Source of the DNA: Actinokineospora fastidiosa
Lineage (GTDB): Bacteria > Actinomycetota > Actinomycetes > Mycobacteriales > Pseudonocardiaceae
DNA length: 64,000 nucleotides
Assembly (NCBI RefSeq): GCF_014648415.1
Contig: NZ_BMRB01000001.1
Location: 744,001 to 808,000, forward strand
Direction of reading: 5' to 3'
A program made the position numbers and the translations under genes. Below, in pieces: positions 52,884-62,679 of this stretch. Within the stretch, counting starts at the first letter, position 1. Every line of letters begins with the position of its first letter. The notes under the pieces were generated by a model, which worked only from the letters and a program-made list of their open reading frames with translations, did not search any database and had not been told where the DNA came from.

Positions 52884-54152
52884 GTGCACATCACTCCCAC
52901 CCGACGCCCCCGCGTGGCCCGTGTCGGCATGGCCGTCCTGGCGGCCGCCCTGGTCTTCGGCGGCACGGCCGCGGGGACCGCCGTCGCGGAGACCGCGCCC
53001 ACCGCCCCGAGCAAGGCCGAGCGCGCCGACGTCCTGGGGAAGACCGCCGACCGCGCGGCGCGCGTCGACGCGCGCCGCCTCGACACCCGTGCGGCCGCGG
53101 TCGCGCCGGAGAACTGCCGGACCCGCACCAACGGCGACGGGGTGACCATGCTCCGCTACGCCGGGGCGAACCGGTACGAGACCGCGGCCTGCGCCTCCTA
53201 CTGGACCTGGTCGGACCACAACGACCCCACCGAGGGTGTGCTGAAGGCCAAGGCCGTGGTGCTCGCCCGCGGTGACGCCTTCCCCGACGCGCTCGCGGGC
53301 GGCCCGCTCGCCGGATACGTCGACGGCCCGCTGCTGCTGACCGTCCCGACCCGGCTGCTGCCCAACGTCAAGACCGAGATCTCGCGCGTGCTCGCCCCCG
53401 GCGGCACGGTGTACCTGCTCGGCAGCACGGCGTCGCTGTCCGACGGCATCAACAGCGAGCTCCGCGCCGCGGGCTACGCCACCAAGCGCCTCGCGGGCTC
53501 CGACCGCTTCGGCACGGCGATCCGCATCGCCCAGGAGATGCGCTCGACGAACCTGTTCTTCGTCACCACCGGCATGAACTTCCCGGACGCGCTGGCCGCG
53601 GGCACCTACGCCGCCAACTACACCCTCGGCGCGACCCAGGCCGGGCAGAAGCCGATCGCGATGCTGTTCACCGTCGACAGCAGGATGCCCACGAGCACGA
53701 TGAACTTCATCGACGCGCGCGCGGCCGAGCACGGCAACGAGCTGCTGCTGATGACCGCGGGCCTCTCCGGCGACCAGGCGGTCCGCAGCGCGTACCCCCC
53801 GCAGGTCGTGGACTCCTTCGTCGGCAAGAACCGCTTCGAGACCGCGGCCGTCATCGCCGAGTCCCTGTTCCAGGACGCCGAGGGGCTGCGGGGCGCGGGC
53901 GTCGGCCTGGCCAACGGGATGAACTTCCCCGACGCCCTGGCGGGCACCAGCATGCTGATGAACTACTCGCAGCCGCTGCTGCTGTCGACCGACACCGCGC
54001 TGCCCTCGGCGACCAAGGTGTTCCTGCAGAGCCACGCCGGTGAGGTCGTCGACCCGGAGACCGGCCAGCCCGCCGCGTTCCTCGACGTGCTCGGCAGCGA
54101 GGCCGTCGTGTCCCGCTCCGTCGCGACCGAAGCGCTGATCGCCTTCTCGTAA
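52884..54152 (+). CDS. Secreted protein with cell-wall-binding repeats 2 (CWB2), copy 1
   Basis: 422 residues. An N-terminal signal peptide (about 1-36, ending AVAETA) is followed by a helical stretch and three CWB2 repeats, each with an R(Y/F)xTA motif and a downstream DALAG/DALAA motif: RYETAACAS...FPDALAGGPLAG, RFGTAIRIA...FPDALAAGTYAA and RFETAAVIA...FPDALAGTSMLM. In clostridia three CWB2 repeats hold proteins on anionic wall polymers. No catalytic domain is attached. GGGAAAGGAA precedes GTG 52884. The adjacent gene encodes a close paralogue. Confidence 0.9.
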   Translation: MHITPTRRPRVARVGMAVLAAALVFGGTAAGTAVAETAPTAPSKAERADVLGKTADRAARVDARRLDTRAAAVAPENCRTRTNGDGVTMLRYAGANRYETAACASYWTWSDHNDPTEGVLKAKAVVLARGDAFPDALAGGPLAGYVDGPLLLTVPTRLLPNVKTEISRVLAPGGTVYLLGSTASLSDGINSELRAAGYATKRLAGSDRFGTAIRIAQEMRSTNLFFVTTGMNFPDALAAGTYAANYTLGATQAGQKPIAMLFTVDSRMPTSTMNFIDARAAEHGNELLLMTAGLSGDQAVRSAYPPQVVDSFVGKNRFETAAVIAESLFQDAEGLRGAGVGLANGMNFPDALAGTSMLMNYSQPLLLSTDTALPSATKVFLQSHAGEVVDPETGQPAAFLDVLGSEAVVSRSVATEALIAFS

Positions 54153-54173
54153 ACAACTGACGCACGACCAGTG

Positions 54174-54207
54174 GCGCCGGGTGAGTCGCGGACGACTCGC
54201 CCGGCGC
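54174..54207 (+). terminator. Hairpin between the two CWB2 genes
   Basis: GCGCCGGGTGAGTCG (54174-54188) pairs with CGACTCGCCCGGCGC (54193-54207) with one G-T wobble. It lies 29 bases before the second CWB2 start, so it may terminate the first gene or control the second. Confidence 0.65.
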
Positions 54208-54235
54208 TCCTGCTCTGAAGGGAAACAGGAACACC

Positions 54236-55375
54236 ATGCGCTATCGACACTTCCGCGCGCTCGCGGCCTGCGCCGCCACCGCCGCGGTGCTCGCGGGCGG
54301 GGTCGCGGCGGGCGCGGGGACCGCGGCCGCGGCCGTCGACGACACCTGCCGGACCGCGGACAAGGTCGGCACGACCACGGCGCTGCGCTACGCGGGCCGG
54401 GACCGGTACACGACGGCCGTGTGCGTCTCGCGGGGCACGTGGGCGGACGCCGCGACGGCGGACGCCAAGGAGCCGTACCTGGCCAAGGCGGTCGTCCTCG
54501 CCCGAGGCGACGACTTCCCCGACGCGCTCGCGGGCGGCCCGCTGGCAGGCCACCTCGGCGCCCCGCTGCTGCTGACCACCCCGACCGCGCTGCGCACGGA
54601 GGTGCGCGAGGAGATCCTGCGCGTGCTGCCGTCCGGCGGCACCGTCTACCTGCTCGGCAGCACGGCGTCGCTGTCCGCCGGGGTCGAGAGCGCGATCAAG
54701 CAGCTGGGCTACGCGACCAAGCGGCTCGCGGGAGCCAACCGGTTCGAGACCGCGATCAAGATCGCCGACGAGCTGCCCGACACCAGCAGGTTCTTCGTCA
54801 CCACCGGGATGGACTTCCCCGACGCGCTGGCCGCGGGCAGCCTGGCCGCCGCGATCAACCGCCAGGGCGACGAGACCTGGGCGCTCATGTTCACCAACGA
54901 CTCGGTGATGCCCGCGGCGACCGCCACCTTCATGCGCCAGCGCAGGACCCAGTTCGGCGCATGGACCCTCGCGACCGCGGGCCGCGCCGCCGACACCGCC
55001 GCCGTCAACGCCTTCGGCGCGGGCAGCCTGACCGACCGGTTCGTCGGCCGGAACCGCTTCGAGACCGCCGCGCTGGTCGCCGGGCAGTACGTCGTCGACG
55101 GCGCGCTGCGCGGCGAGGGCGTCGGCATCGCCAACGGGATGAACTTCCCCGACGCGCTGGCGGGCACGCCCACGCTCGCGGTCTACGGCGAGCCGCTGCT
55201 GCTGGCCCAGGACACTGTGCTGCCCGCGGAGACCCGCGCCTTCCTGGAGCGGACCGCGGGCAAGGCGCCCGGCATGGACGGCGACCCGGCCACGGCGAAC
55301 ATCGACATCTTCGGCAGCGCCGCGGTGGTCTCCGACGCGGTGAAGAACGCGGCCGTCCAGGCGTTCACGCCGTGA
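54236..55375 (+). CDS. Secreted protein with cell-wall-binding repeats 2 (CWB2), copy 2
   Basis: 379 residues with a signal peptide (about 1-32, ending GTAAAA) and three CWB2 repeats: RYTTAVCVS...FPDALAGGPLAG, RFETAIKIA...FPDALAAGSLAA and RFETAALVA...FPDALAGTPTLA. Blocks such as GGTVYLLGSTASLS and GYATKRLAG are identical to copy 1, so this is a tandem duplication. It lacks the ~40-residue N-terminal helical insert of copy 1. The 3' end overlaps the convergent SRPBCC gene by 11 bases. Confidence 0.9.
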   Translation: MRYRHFRALAACAATAAVLAGGVAAGAGTAAAAVDDTCRTADKVGTTTALRYAGRDRYTTAVCVSRGTWADAATADAKEPYLAKAVVLARGDDFPDALAGGPLAGHLGAPLLLTTPTALRTEVREEILRVLPSGGTVYLLGSTASLSAGVESAIKQLGYATKRLAGANRFETAIKIADELPDTSRFFVTTGMDFPDALAAGSLAAAINRQGDETWALMFTNDSVMPAATATFMRQRRTQFGAWTLATAGRAADTAAVNAFGAGSLTDRFVGRNRFETAALVAGQYVVDGALRGEGVGIANGMNFPDALAGTPTLAVYGEPLLLAQDTVLPAETRAFLERTAGKAPGMDGDPATANIDIFGSAAVVSDAVKNAAVQAFTP

Positions 55376-55829
55376 GTTCCGCGTGGGCCTTCACCGCGGC
55401 CAGGGTGTGCTCGATCGACTCGGTGTTGAAGCCGGGCCGGTCCTGCCTCCCGGTCACCTTCGGGCCCATGACGCGGCGGATGAACCAGCTGCCCACGCGG
55501 AACCAGTGCTCGGTCAGCACGCACCCGTGCTCGGTCGGGGTGATCTCGTAGGACCAGCGGGAGACGCGGATCCCGAACGGGGTCCGCACGTCGAAGGTGA
55601 ACCTGCGGGGCGGGTCGCACTCCACGACCCGCACGCGGGTCCACCACTCGCGGGCGCCGTTGCGGTTGGTGCCCCGGAACCGGGCGCCGACCGCGGGGCC
55701 CGGGTCGAGCCAGCGGCCGCCGACGTTCTCCGGGCTGAAGCGGTCCATCCTGGGCAGGTCGGTCACGAGCGCCCACACGGCGGCGGCGTCGGCGGCCACG
55801 GCGGTGCTGCGCGAGATCGTCGGCTCCAC
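55365..55829 (-). CDS. SRPBCC-fold protein (polyketide cyclase/dehydrase-like)
   Basis: 154 residues. [28 protein letters not shown] begins the helix-grip fold, and [14 protein letters not shown] and [21 protein letters not shown] follow. Members bind small hydrophobic ligands or act as aromatases; no ligand is suggested here. GTG 55829 matches the usual N-terminus; an ATG at 55865 would add 12 residues. Confidence 0.85.
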   Translation of the reverse strand: MEPTISRSTAVAADAAAVWALVTDLPRMDRFSPENVGGRWLDPGPAVGARFRGTNRNGAREWWTRVRVVECDPPRRFTFDVRTPFGIRVSRWSYEITPTEHGCVLTEHWFRVGSWFIRRVMGPKVTGRQDRPGFNTESIEHTLAAVKAHAELTA

Positions 55830-55957
55830 CCCGTCACGGTGGCGGCGCGCATGATCCCAGGGCAACTCCCGAGGCTGAATCCGGCACGGCCGGAGAACAA
55901 GTGTCAGAGTGTTCCCATAGTGTTGGCGGCGTCACTGCCGAAGCGAAGGAAGAGAAC

Positions 55958-56161
55958 GTGGCAACTGGAACGGTCAAGTGGTTCAACGCCGAAAAGGGCT
56001 TCGGCTTCATCCAACAGGACAACGGCCCGGACGTGTTCGCGCACTTCTCCGCCATCCAGGCGACCGGGTACCGCAGCCTCGAGGAGAACCAGCGAGTGGA
56101 GTTCGAGGTCGTGCAGGGCCCCAAGGGCCCGCAGGCCGACCAGATCCGCGTCATCGGCTGA
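55958..56161 (+). CDS. cspA: Cold-shock-domain protein
   Basis: 67 residues with both RNA-binding motifs, KGFGFIQ and VFAHFSAI. The single OB-fold binds single-stranded nucleic acids as an RNA chaperone. GAAGGAAGAG lies just before GTG 55958. Confidence 0.96.
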   Translation: MATGTVKWFNAEKGFGFIQQDNGPDVFAHFSAIQATGYRSLEENQRVEFEVVQGPKGPQADQIRVIG

Positions 56162-56232
56162 CCCGGACGCGCATCACGTTGCGCGGGGACGGCGGGTGAT
56201 GGACAGTTCGGGCACTTGCCGACAACCGTGGA

Positions 56233-56976
56233 GTGCCTGTGGCCGAGCTGGTCTACCCGCCCGTCGTCCTCGCCGCCAAGACCGCCTTCCGCCTGCTGGA
56301 CCTGCGGCTCGACGTGCGCGGGGCGGAGCACATCCCGACTTCGGGCGGGGCGGTCATCGCCTGCAACCACGTCAGCTACCTGGACTTCCTGTTCTGCGGG
56401 CTGGGCGCGCAGCCTGCCCGCCGCCTGGTGCGGTTCATGGCCAAGCGGGAGATCTTCGCGAACCGGGTGGCCGGTCCGCTCATGCGCGGGATGCACCACA
56501 TCTCCGTCGACCGGGCGGCGGGCGCGCAGTCCTATCAGGCCGCCGTTGACGCGCTGCGCGCGGGCGAGGTCGTCGGGGTGTTCCCCGAGGCGACGATCAG
56601 CCGCTCGTTCACCGTCAAGGACATCAAGTCCGGCGCCGTGCGGATGGCCGCGGAGGCGGGCGTCCCGCTGATCCCGATGGCGCTCTGGGGCACGCAGCGC
56701 ATGTGGACCAAGGGCCGCAAGCGCGAGCTGACCAAGCGGCACGTGCCCATCACGATCCTGACGGGCGAGCCGACGCGCCCCACTGTGGACGACGACATGG
56801 ACATCCTCACGAAGGACCTGCGGTCCCGGCTGACCGCCCTCCTGGACACGATCCAGCGCGACTACCCCGACCAGCCGTCCGGCGAGGACGACCGCTGGTG
56901 GCTGCCCGCCCACCTCGGCGGCACCGCGCCCACGCCCGAGCAGGCGGCCGAACTCGACCGCCGCAAGCCCGAGTAA
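56233..56976 (+). CDS. 1-acylglycerol-3-phosphate acyltransferase-like (PlsC)
   Basis: 247 residues. The acyltransferase motif H-x4-D is in CNHVSYLDFL; FPEATIS replaces the common FPEGT-S block; VPLIPMALWG is the fourth conserved motif. It should acylate a lyso-lipid at the inner membrane face. GTG 56233 or 56239 are both possible starts. A C-terminal tail (DDRWWLPAHLGG) is typical of actinobacterial members. Confidence 0.92.
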   Translation: MPVAELVYPPVVLAAKTAFRLLDLRLDVRGAEHIPTSGGAVIACNHVSYLDFLFCGLGAQPARRLVRFMAKREIFANRVAGPLMRGMHHISVDRAAGAQSYQAAVDALRAGEVVGVFPEATISRSFTVKDIKSGAVRMAAEAGVPLIPMALWGTQRMWTKGRKRELTKRHVPITILTGEPTRPTVDDDMDILTKDLRSRLTALLDTIQRDYPDQPSGEDDRWWLPAHLGGTAPTPEQAAELDRRKPE

Positions 56977-56981
56977 TCTTC

Positions 56982-56995
56982 CGGAAGCGCTCCCA
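56982..56995. promoter_or_regulatory. CebR-like operator upstream of the xylanase
   Basis: CGGAAGCGCTCCCA matches 12 of 14 positions of TGGGAGCGCTCCCA, the site of the cello-oligosaccharide repressor CebR in Streptomyces. It lies about 135 bases before the xylanase start. Confidence 0.5.
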
Positions 56996-57014
56996 GTCCG
57001 ATATTATCCCCTTG

Positions 57015-57045
57015 GTTTCGACAATTAATCGCGAATTTTCGAAAC
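57015..57045. promoter_or_regulatory. GTTTCGA inverted repeat upstream of the xylanase
   Basis: GTTTCGA (57015-57021) and TCGAAAC (57039-57045) form an inverted repeat across an AT-rich 17-base spacer; TTTCGAAA at 57037-57044 is itself palindromic. A sugar-responsive regulator is likely. Confidence 0.5.
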
Positions 57046-57130
57046 TGTGGGATGGGACCAGCCGGCCAGGGCGATGGGCGGCTCCACGCTCCGCTTGACA
57101 ATGTTGTTCGTGCGGAACTAGGAGAAACTC

Positions 57131-58531
57131 GTGTCTTTCCGGAAGTTCGTCGACAAGCGCTGGGCGGCCGCCACCGGTGCCGCCAGCGTCGCGGCCACCG
57201 CGGCCGCCCTGCTCACCCTGGCCGCGCCGGGTACCAGTGCCGCGGCGGCGGGCCTCGGCGGCGTCGCCGAGTCATCGGGCCGCTATGTGGGGACGGCCGT
57301 CGACCCGAATAGGTACACCGACGGCAGCTACGGCACGATCCTCGACACCGAATTCAATTCGGTGACCGCGGAAAACGCCATGAAGTGGGACGCGCTGCAG
57401 CCCTCGCGCGGGCAGTACAACTGGGCGCAGGCCGACCGGATCATGCAGCGCGCCGAGGCCACCGGTCAAATGGTGCGCGGGCACACGCTGGTCTGGCACA
57501 GCCAGACCCCGTCCTGGGTGCAGAACCTGTCCGCGACCGAGCTGCGCCAGGTGATGGTCGACCACATCACCACGGTGATGACCCGCTACAAGGGCCGCAT
57601 TGCGCACTGGGACGTGGTGAACGAGGCGTTCAACGACGACGGCAGCCGACGCCAGTCGTTCTGGCAGCAGAAGCTGGGCGACTCCTACATCGCCGACGCC
57701 TTCCGCGCCGCCCGCGCGGCGGACCCGAGCGCCAAGCTCTACATCAACGACTACAGCACCGACGCGATCAACGCCAAGAGCACCGCGATCTACAACCTGG
57801 TGCGCCAGTTCAAGCAGCAGGGCGTGCCGATCGACGGCGTGGGCTTCCAGGCGCACCTGATCATCAACCAGGTGCCCGGCGACTTCCGGCAGAACCTGCA
57901 GCGCTTCGCCGACCTCGGCGTCGACGTGGCGATCACCGAGCTGGACATCCGCATGCAGACGCCGTCGGACGCCCAGAAGCTGGCCACCCAGAAGGCCGAC
58001 TACCAGAAGTCGTTCGCGGCCTGCTGGGCCGTCACCCGCTGCAAGGGCGTGACGATCTGGGGCATCACCGACAAGTTCTCCTGGATCCCGGACGTCTTCC
58101 CCGGCCAGGGCGCCGCCCTGGTGTGGAACGAGAGCTACCAGAAGAAGCCCGCCTACGACGGCGCGGTCGCGGGCATGGGCGGCACCACGCCGACCACCAC
58201 GACCACGACCACCACGACCGACGACGGCCCGCCGCCCGGCGACGGCTGCACCGCGACCTACCGGATCGTGAACCAGTGGGGCGGCGGCTTCCAGGCGGAG
58301 GTGCGGGTCACCGCGGACGGACCGATCAGCGGCTGGGCCGTGAGCTGGACGTTCACCGGCGGCGAGCGGATCTCCCAGATCTGGAACGCCACGGCCAGCG
58401 GCACCAGCGGCGCGATCACCGCCCGCAACGTCAGCTACAACGGCAATCTGGGCGCGGGCGCGTCCACCACGTTCGGCTTCGTCGGCTCCGGCGCCCCGGG
58501 CACGCCGACCGCCACGTGCAGTGCCGCATGA
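57131..58531 (+). CDS. Secreted GH10 endo-beta-1,4-xylanase with CBM2
   Basis: 466 residues. The signal peptide runs to about residue 38. The GH10 barrel has the acid/base Glu165 in WDVVNEAFND and the nucleophile Glu270 in ITELDIR. WHSQTPSWV is the subsite-forming loop. A Thr-rich linker (PTTTTTTTTTDDGPPPGD) joins a C-terminal cellulose/xylan-binding module of family 2, with the paired terminal cysteines (DGCTATYRI; TATCSAA) and WGGGFQAEV. It degrades xylan outside the cell. No sugar transporter is adjacent. GTG 57131 follows AGGAG at the usual distance. Confidence 0.97.
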   Translation: MSFRKFVDKRWAAATGAASVAATAAALLTLAAPGTSAAAAGLGGVAESSGRYVGTAVDPNRYTDGSYGTILDTEFNSVTAENAMKWDALQPSRGQYNWAQADRIMQRAEATGQMVRGHTLVWHSQTPSWVQNLSATELRQVMVDHITTVMTRYKGRIAHWDVVNEAFNDDGSRRQSFWQQKLGDSYIADAFRAARAADPSAKLYINDYSTDAINAKSTAIYNLVRQFKQQGVPIDGVGFQAHLIINQVPGDFRQNLQRFADLGVDVAITELDIRMQTPSDAQKLATQKADYQKSFAACWAVTRCKGVTIWGITDKFSWIPDVFPGQGAALVWNESYQKKPAYDGAVAGMGGTTPTTTTTTTTTDDGPPPGDGCTATYRIVNQWGGGFQAEVRVTADGPISGWAVSWTFTGGERISQIWNATASGTSGAITARNVSYNGNLGAGASTTFGFVGSGAPGTPTATCSAA

Positions 58532-58540
58532 GGCTCCCGG

Positions 58541-58546
58541 TACACT
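58541..58546 (+). promoter_or_regulatory. -10 hexamer of the SRP RNA
   Basis: TACACT ends six bases before the first paired base of the RNA (58553). Confidence 0.6.
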
Positions 58547-58552
58547 GATGGC

Positions 58553-58638
58553 GGACCCCGCGCGGTGCGCATCCCATGAACCTCCCCAGGGCCGGAAGGC
58601 AGCAAGGATAAGTGGGCTCTGGCAGGTGCGCGGGGTCC
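58553..58638 (+). ncRNA. ffs: Signal recognition particle RNA (4.5S type)
   Basis: An 86-base RNA closed by GGACCCCGCGC and GCGCGGGGTCC. The apical helix 8 region contains CAGGGCCGGAAGGCAGCAAGG, opened by a GGAA tetraloop and the SRP54-binding internal loops. TTTT at 58641 ends transcription. It works with Ffh in co-translational targeting. Confidence 0.95.
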
Positions 58639-58648
58639 CCTTTTGCCT

Positions 58649-59635
58649 CTAACGCAGCTTGGCGACGTGCTCGTAGCTGCGCAGCCGGTCGGCGTGGTCG
58701 AAGACGTTCGTGGTGATCATCAGCTCGTCGGCGGCCGTGCGCTCCAGCAGGTCGGCGATCCCGGCCCGCACGGTCTCCGGCCCGCCGATGATCTGGGTGG
58801 ACATGCGGTCGTCGATGAACGCCAGGTCCAGGTCTGTGTACGGGTAGGCGGCGGTCTCCTCCGGGGTCGGCACGCGGCCCGGGGTGCCCTTGCGCAGCTG
58901 CAGGAACTGCAGGGCGGCCGGGCGGGCGAGTTCCCGGGCGGTGGCGTCGTCGTCGGCGCAGACCACGGACGCGGCCACCATCGCGTACGGCTCGCTGAGG
59001 ACGGCCGACGGGCGGAAGCGCTCGCGGTAGAGGGCGAGCGCGGGCAGCGTGTTCTCCGCGCTGAAGTGGTGGGCGAAGGCGAACGGCAGGCCGAGCACGC
59101 CCGCGACCTGGGCGCTGTAGCCGCTGGAGCCGAGCAGCCACACGGCGGGCTGGTTGCCCTTGGCGGGCACGGCGGTGATCGGCCCGGTGCCGGTGAAGTA
59201 CCCGACGAGCTCGGCGAGCTGCTCCGGGAAGTCGTCGGCGGACAGCGGCCCGGTCGTGCGGCGCAGGGCGCGGGCGGTCGCCTGGTCGGTGCCGGGCGCG
59301 CGGCCGATGCCGAGGTCGACGCGGCCGGGGTGCAGCGCCTCCAGCATCCCGAACTGCTCCGCGACGACGAGCGGGGCGTGGTTGGGAAGCATCACGCCGC
59401 CCGAGCCGATCCGCATGGTCGTGGTCACCATGGCGACGTGGGCGAGCAGCACGGCGGGGGCCGAGCTGGCGATCCCCGGCATGTTGTGGTGCTCGGCCAC
59501 CCAGAACCGGTGGTAGCCGAGGTCCTCGGTCACCCGGGCGAGTTCGAGGCTGTCGCGCAGCGCGGCGGTCTCGGTGGACCCGCTGGGGACGGGGGCGAGG
59601 TCGAGCACGGACAGCGGCACGGAGATACCAGACAC
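58649..59635 (-). CDS. LLM-class flavin-dependent oxidoreductase
   Basis: A 328-residue luciferase-like TIM-barrel protein of the MsnO8/YhbW type. [26 protein letters not shown] (in pieces) and IRIGSGG-like [13 protein letters not shown] are the typical N-terminal blocks; [15 protein letters not shown] follows. The substrate is unknown. GTG 59635 was chosen from the conserved [13 protein letters not shown] start. A single DnaA-box-like TGTGGACAA (59639-59647) lies just upstream. Confidence 0.9.
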   Translation of the reverse strand: MSGISVPLSVLDLAPVPSGSTETAALRDSLELARVTEDLGYHRFWVAEHHNMPGIASSAPAVLLAHVAMVTTTMRIGSGGVMLPNHAPLVVAEQFGMLEALHPGRVDLGIGRAPGTDQATARALRRTTGPLSADDFPEQLAELVGYFTGTGPITAVPAKGNQPAVWLLGSSGYSAQVAGVLGLPFAFAHHFSAENTLPALALYRERFRPSAVLSEPYAMVAASVVCADDDATARELARPAALQFLQLRKGTPGRVPTPEETAAYPYTDLDLAFIDDRMSTQIIGGPETVRAGIADLLERTAADELMITTNVFDHADRLRSYEHVAKLR

Positions 59636-59693
59636 GCCTGTGGACAACGCCCGGACGCGCCCGGGTCTTCCCGATGCTGGAAGATCCTCAGAC

Positions 59694-60665
59694 ATGCGCG
59701 CGGTGTGTGTGATCGGGTTGGGCCTCATCGGCGGGTCGCTGCTGCGGGCGGTCGCGGCCACCGGACGGCGGGCCTGGGGGGCCACCGCGTCCGAGGCCGA
59801 CGCGGCCGAGGCGGCCGCAGCCGGGTTCGAGGTCAGCGACGTCGCCACTGCTCTGCGCCGCGCGGGCGAGGAGAACGCGCTGATCGTGCTCGCGGTGCCG
59901 CTGCCCGCGGTCGAGTCGGTGGCGCGCCGGGTGGCCGAGCTGGCGCCGCACTGCCCGCTCACGGACGTCACCAGCGTGAAGGCCCCGGTCGCCGACCTGC
60001 TCTCCCGGCGCGCGCCCAACCCGTTCGTCGGCGGACACCCCATGGCGGGCAGCTCGGAGTCGGGCTGGTCCGCGGGGGCCGCCGACCTGTTCCACGGCGC
60101 CGCCTGGGTCGTCACCGTCGACGACGGCACCGACCCCTCGGTCTGGCGCGAGGTGGCCGGGCTGGCCCTGTCCTGCGGCGCCCACGTCGTCCCGGCGACG
60201 GCGGCCGCGCACGACGACGCCGTCGGGCGGATCTCGCACCTGCCGCACATCCTCGCCGCCGTGCTCGCCGCGTGCGGCGCCGACGGCGGCCCGCTGGCGC
60301 TGGCCCTGGCCGCGGGCAGCTTCACCGACGGCACCCGGGTCGCGGGCACCCGGCCCGAGCTGGTCGTGGCCATGTGCGAGGGCAACCGCGCCGCCCTCCT
60401 CGACGCCGTCGACGACGCCCTCGGCCGCCTCGGCGCCGCCCGCGGCGCCCTCGCCTCGACCGGCGGCCTCCGCGCCACCATCACCGCGGGCCACTCGGGC
60501 CGCACGGCCCTGGAGGCCCACCGCGCCCAGCCCACGAGCCCGGTCACCATCGATCTGGACGCGCCCGACGCCCTCGCCGACCTCCGCGACCTCGGCGCGG
60601 CGGGCGGCCGCGTCGTCCGCCTGGACGGCCACCACGCCGTCGGAGAGCTCCCGGACGGCGAATAA
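59694..60665 (+). CDS. tyrA: Prephenate dehydrogenase
   Basis: 323 residues. The NAD motif is [12 protein letters not shown], followed by [11 protein letters not shown] and the prephenate-site block [24 protein letters not shown] is the helical dimer region. It makes 4-hydroxyphenylpyruvate for tyrosine. In mycobacteria tyrA lies beside tadA (Rv3754, Rv3752c); here 12 kb of other genes separate them. Confidence 0.95.
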   Translation: MRAVCVIGLGLIGGSLLRAVAATGRRAWGATASEADAAEAAAAGFEVSDVATALRRAGEENALIVLAVPLPAVESVARRVAELAPHCPLTDVTSVKAPVADLLSRRAPNPFVGGHPMAGSSESGWSAGAADLFHGAAWVVTVDDGTDPSVWREVAGLALSCGAHVVPATAAAHDDAVGRISHLPHILAAVLAACGADGGPLALALAAGSFTDGTRVAGTRPELVVAMCEGNRAALLDAVDDALGRLGAARGALASTGGLRATITAGHSGRTALEAHRAQPTSPVTIDLDAPDALADLRDLGAAGGRVVRLDGHHAVGELPDGE

Positions 60666-60741
60666 CCTCGGAGGCAATACTCCGAAAAGAACCGGAGATT
60701 GCGGGTCGGCAACGAAACCGTGACACACGCCGCACGGGTCT

Positions 60742-60747
60742 TACCTT
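60742..60747 (+). promoter_or_regulatory. -10 hexamer of the Fn3 protein gene (leaderless)
   Basis: TACCTT ends six bases before GTG 60754. Confidence 0.55.
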
Positions 60748-60753
60748 GACCCC

Positions 60754-62679
60754 GTGGATCACCAGCCGTCCCCGCCGAGTCGGGTCCGCCGGGTCGCGGC
60801 GGTCGCCGCGTCGCTGGTGGTCATCGGCGTGGCGGTGGTCGTGCTGCGGGAGCCGGAGGCCGCCGACGGCGGGCCGCGGCCCGTGCCGCCGCCGCAGACC
60901 ACGGTCGCCTCCTACGCCAGCGAGGGCGTGCTCCTGCCCGCGCCGGAGGGCGCGCCGGTCCAGCCCGAGCGCGTCGAGGTGACGCCCGGGCCGGAGCGGC
61001 TCAAGCTCGCCTGGGCGCCGGTCGAGGACGCCGTCGGCTACGAGGTCCGCTGGGCGGACCGGACGCGGCTGGTGGGCCAGCCGACGACCCAGCTCGACGG
61101 GCTGGAGAACGGCCTGCCGTACACCGTTGAGGTGCGCAGCGTCGGCAAGCACGGCGAGCGGTCCCTGGCCACCATCGCCCAGGGCACCCCGGCGGCCGCC
61201 GACGAGACGGGCTGGACGTTCTCCGACGACTTCGACGAGTCCGCGCCGCACCCGGGCCGCTGGCGGTTCACCAGCGTCTCCCGCTGCGGGAGCGCCGTGC
61301 CCGGCACCGGGGACGACGCGCGCAGGCTGGTCATCACCGCCCAGTGCGGCAGCGAGCCGGTCTCGCTTGCGGCGCGCACCCCGCTTCGGCTCAGCGACGG
61401 CCCCGGCGAGCTGGGCCGGTTCGTCGTCGACACCGACCAGCCGGGACTCGCGGGCGAGCTGGTGCTCGACCTGGCCCCCGGCCCGGTCGACCAGATCGGT
61501 CCCACCACCAGCCGCCCGGGGCGGCCCGGCAAGGCGCAGGACGACAAGGCGCTGCCGCCGGGGGCCATCCGGGTGCGCATCGCGACCCACGCGGACGAGG
61601 CCACGACCGCGCAGGTGCTCGTCGCGCCCGGAACCCCCCGGAAGGGGGAGCCCGTGCGCATCTCGACAGTGCCGCGCGCCGGGATCGGGGTCACGGCGCG
61701 CTGGGAAGTCGTCCTGCACACCGACGGCGTGCGCGTGCTGCGCGACGGCCTGGTCGTGGGCGCTGGCGACGTCGTGCCGGACTGGCGCGAGGCTACGGCG
61801 CTGGTCAGCCTCACCGGCGGGCGCACAGGGGTGCGGGCGGCGGTCGACTTCGTCGGCTTCCGCGGCGCCCCCACCACGACCCCGGCGCTGGTGCCCGCGC
61901 CCGTGCTCGACCCCGGCCAGGTCGTCTCGACCAGCCGCTCGCCGCAGACCCCGTCCGGCGGCGCGCTCGTCAAGGGCGTCTCCGGCGGCAGGCTGCTGCT
62001 CACCCTGGTCCCGCAGAACGCCCCGGACGAGCGCGCCGACGACGTGTTCACCGTGGAGATCGGCGGGAAGGAGTTCCCGGCCCGGCCCGCGGTGCCCGGC
62101 CAGCCGCTGATCCGCGGCGTGCGCTACCCGGTCGTGGCCGACCTGCCCGCCGACGCGCTGATCCTGCGCGCCGACGGCGAGACGCTGCCGCTGCGGGTGC
62201 GCGGCCCGGCCCACCCCGGCCGCGCGGCCACCCGGGTCATCGCCGCGCACCTGGAGCTGACCCCGCGCCCCGGCGACCCGCCGCCGCTGGTCGCGCTGGA
62301 CGTCGAGCCGCAGGAGCGCACCCGCCCCGCGCTGGCCCGCCCGGGCGCCGTCCTGCTGGACGCGGCGGGCGAGGCGCTGCCCGAGGGCGCGGTCGCCCCG
62401 CGCGGCAGGCTGGTGGTCGAGGTGACCCTGGACGCGGTGGGCGGCCAGCAGATCGGCGGCGAGCTCGCGGGCCTGGCGGGCGTGGAGGTCCGGCTGGACC
62501 GCACCCGCCTCGCGGGCATCCCGACGGTGGTCGACGGCCCGGGCATCGGCGGCACCTGGCGGATCGCCATCGACACCACGGCCCTGCCCGCGGGCAGGCA
62601 CTCCATCGAGGTGCGCGCGGTCGGCGTGGACGCGCGCTCGGCGTTCGCCGTGGCGTACACGCCGTTCGAGCTGGCCTAG
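60754..62679 (+). CDS. Membrane-anchored exported protein with Fn3 domain
   Basis: 641 residues. One N-terminal hydrophobic segment (about 13-31) is a signal anchor. Residues about 70-145 form a fibronectin type III domain ([35 protein letters not shown]). Next is a region starting [17 protein letters not shown] that resembles the opening of concanavalin-like/laminin-G sugar-binding folds, then beta-rich sequence to the end. No catalytic residues are recognisable. It shares the CTAG stop with the convergent gene. Confidence 0.75.
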   Translation: MDHQPSPPSRVRRVAAVAASLVVIGVAVVVLREPEAADGGPRPVPPPQTTVASYASEGVLLPAPEGAPVQPERVEVTPGPERLKLAWAPVEDAVGYEVRWADRTRLVGQPTTQLDGLENGLPYTVEVRSVGKHGERSLATIAQGTPAAADETGWTFSDDFDESAPHPGRWRFTSVSRCGSAVPGTGDDARRLVITAQCGSEPVSLAARTPLRLSDGPGELGRFVVDTDQPGLAGELVLDLAPGPVDQIGPTTSRPGRPGKAQDDKALPPGAIRVRIATHADEATTAQVLVAPGTPRKGEPVRISTVPRAGIGVTARWEVVLHTDGVRVLRDGLVVGAGDVVPDWREATALVSLTGGRTGVRAAVDFVGFRGAPTTTPALVPAPVLDPGQVVSTSRSPQTPSGGALVKGVSGGRLLLTLVPQNAPDERADDVFTVEIGGKEFPARPAVPGQPLIRGVRYPVVADLPADALILRADGETLPLRVRGPAHPGRAATRVIAAHLELTPRPGDPPPLVALDVEPQERTRPALARPGAVLLDAAGEALPEGAVAPRGRLVVEVTLDAVGGQQIGGELAGLAGVEVRLDRTRLAGIPTVVDGPGIGGTWRIAIDTTALPAGRHSIEVRAVGVDARSAFAVAYTPFELA

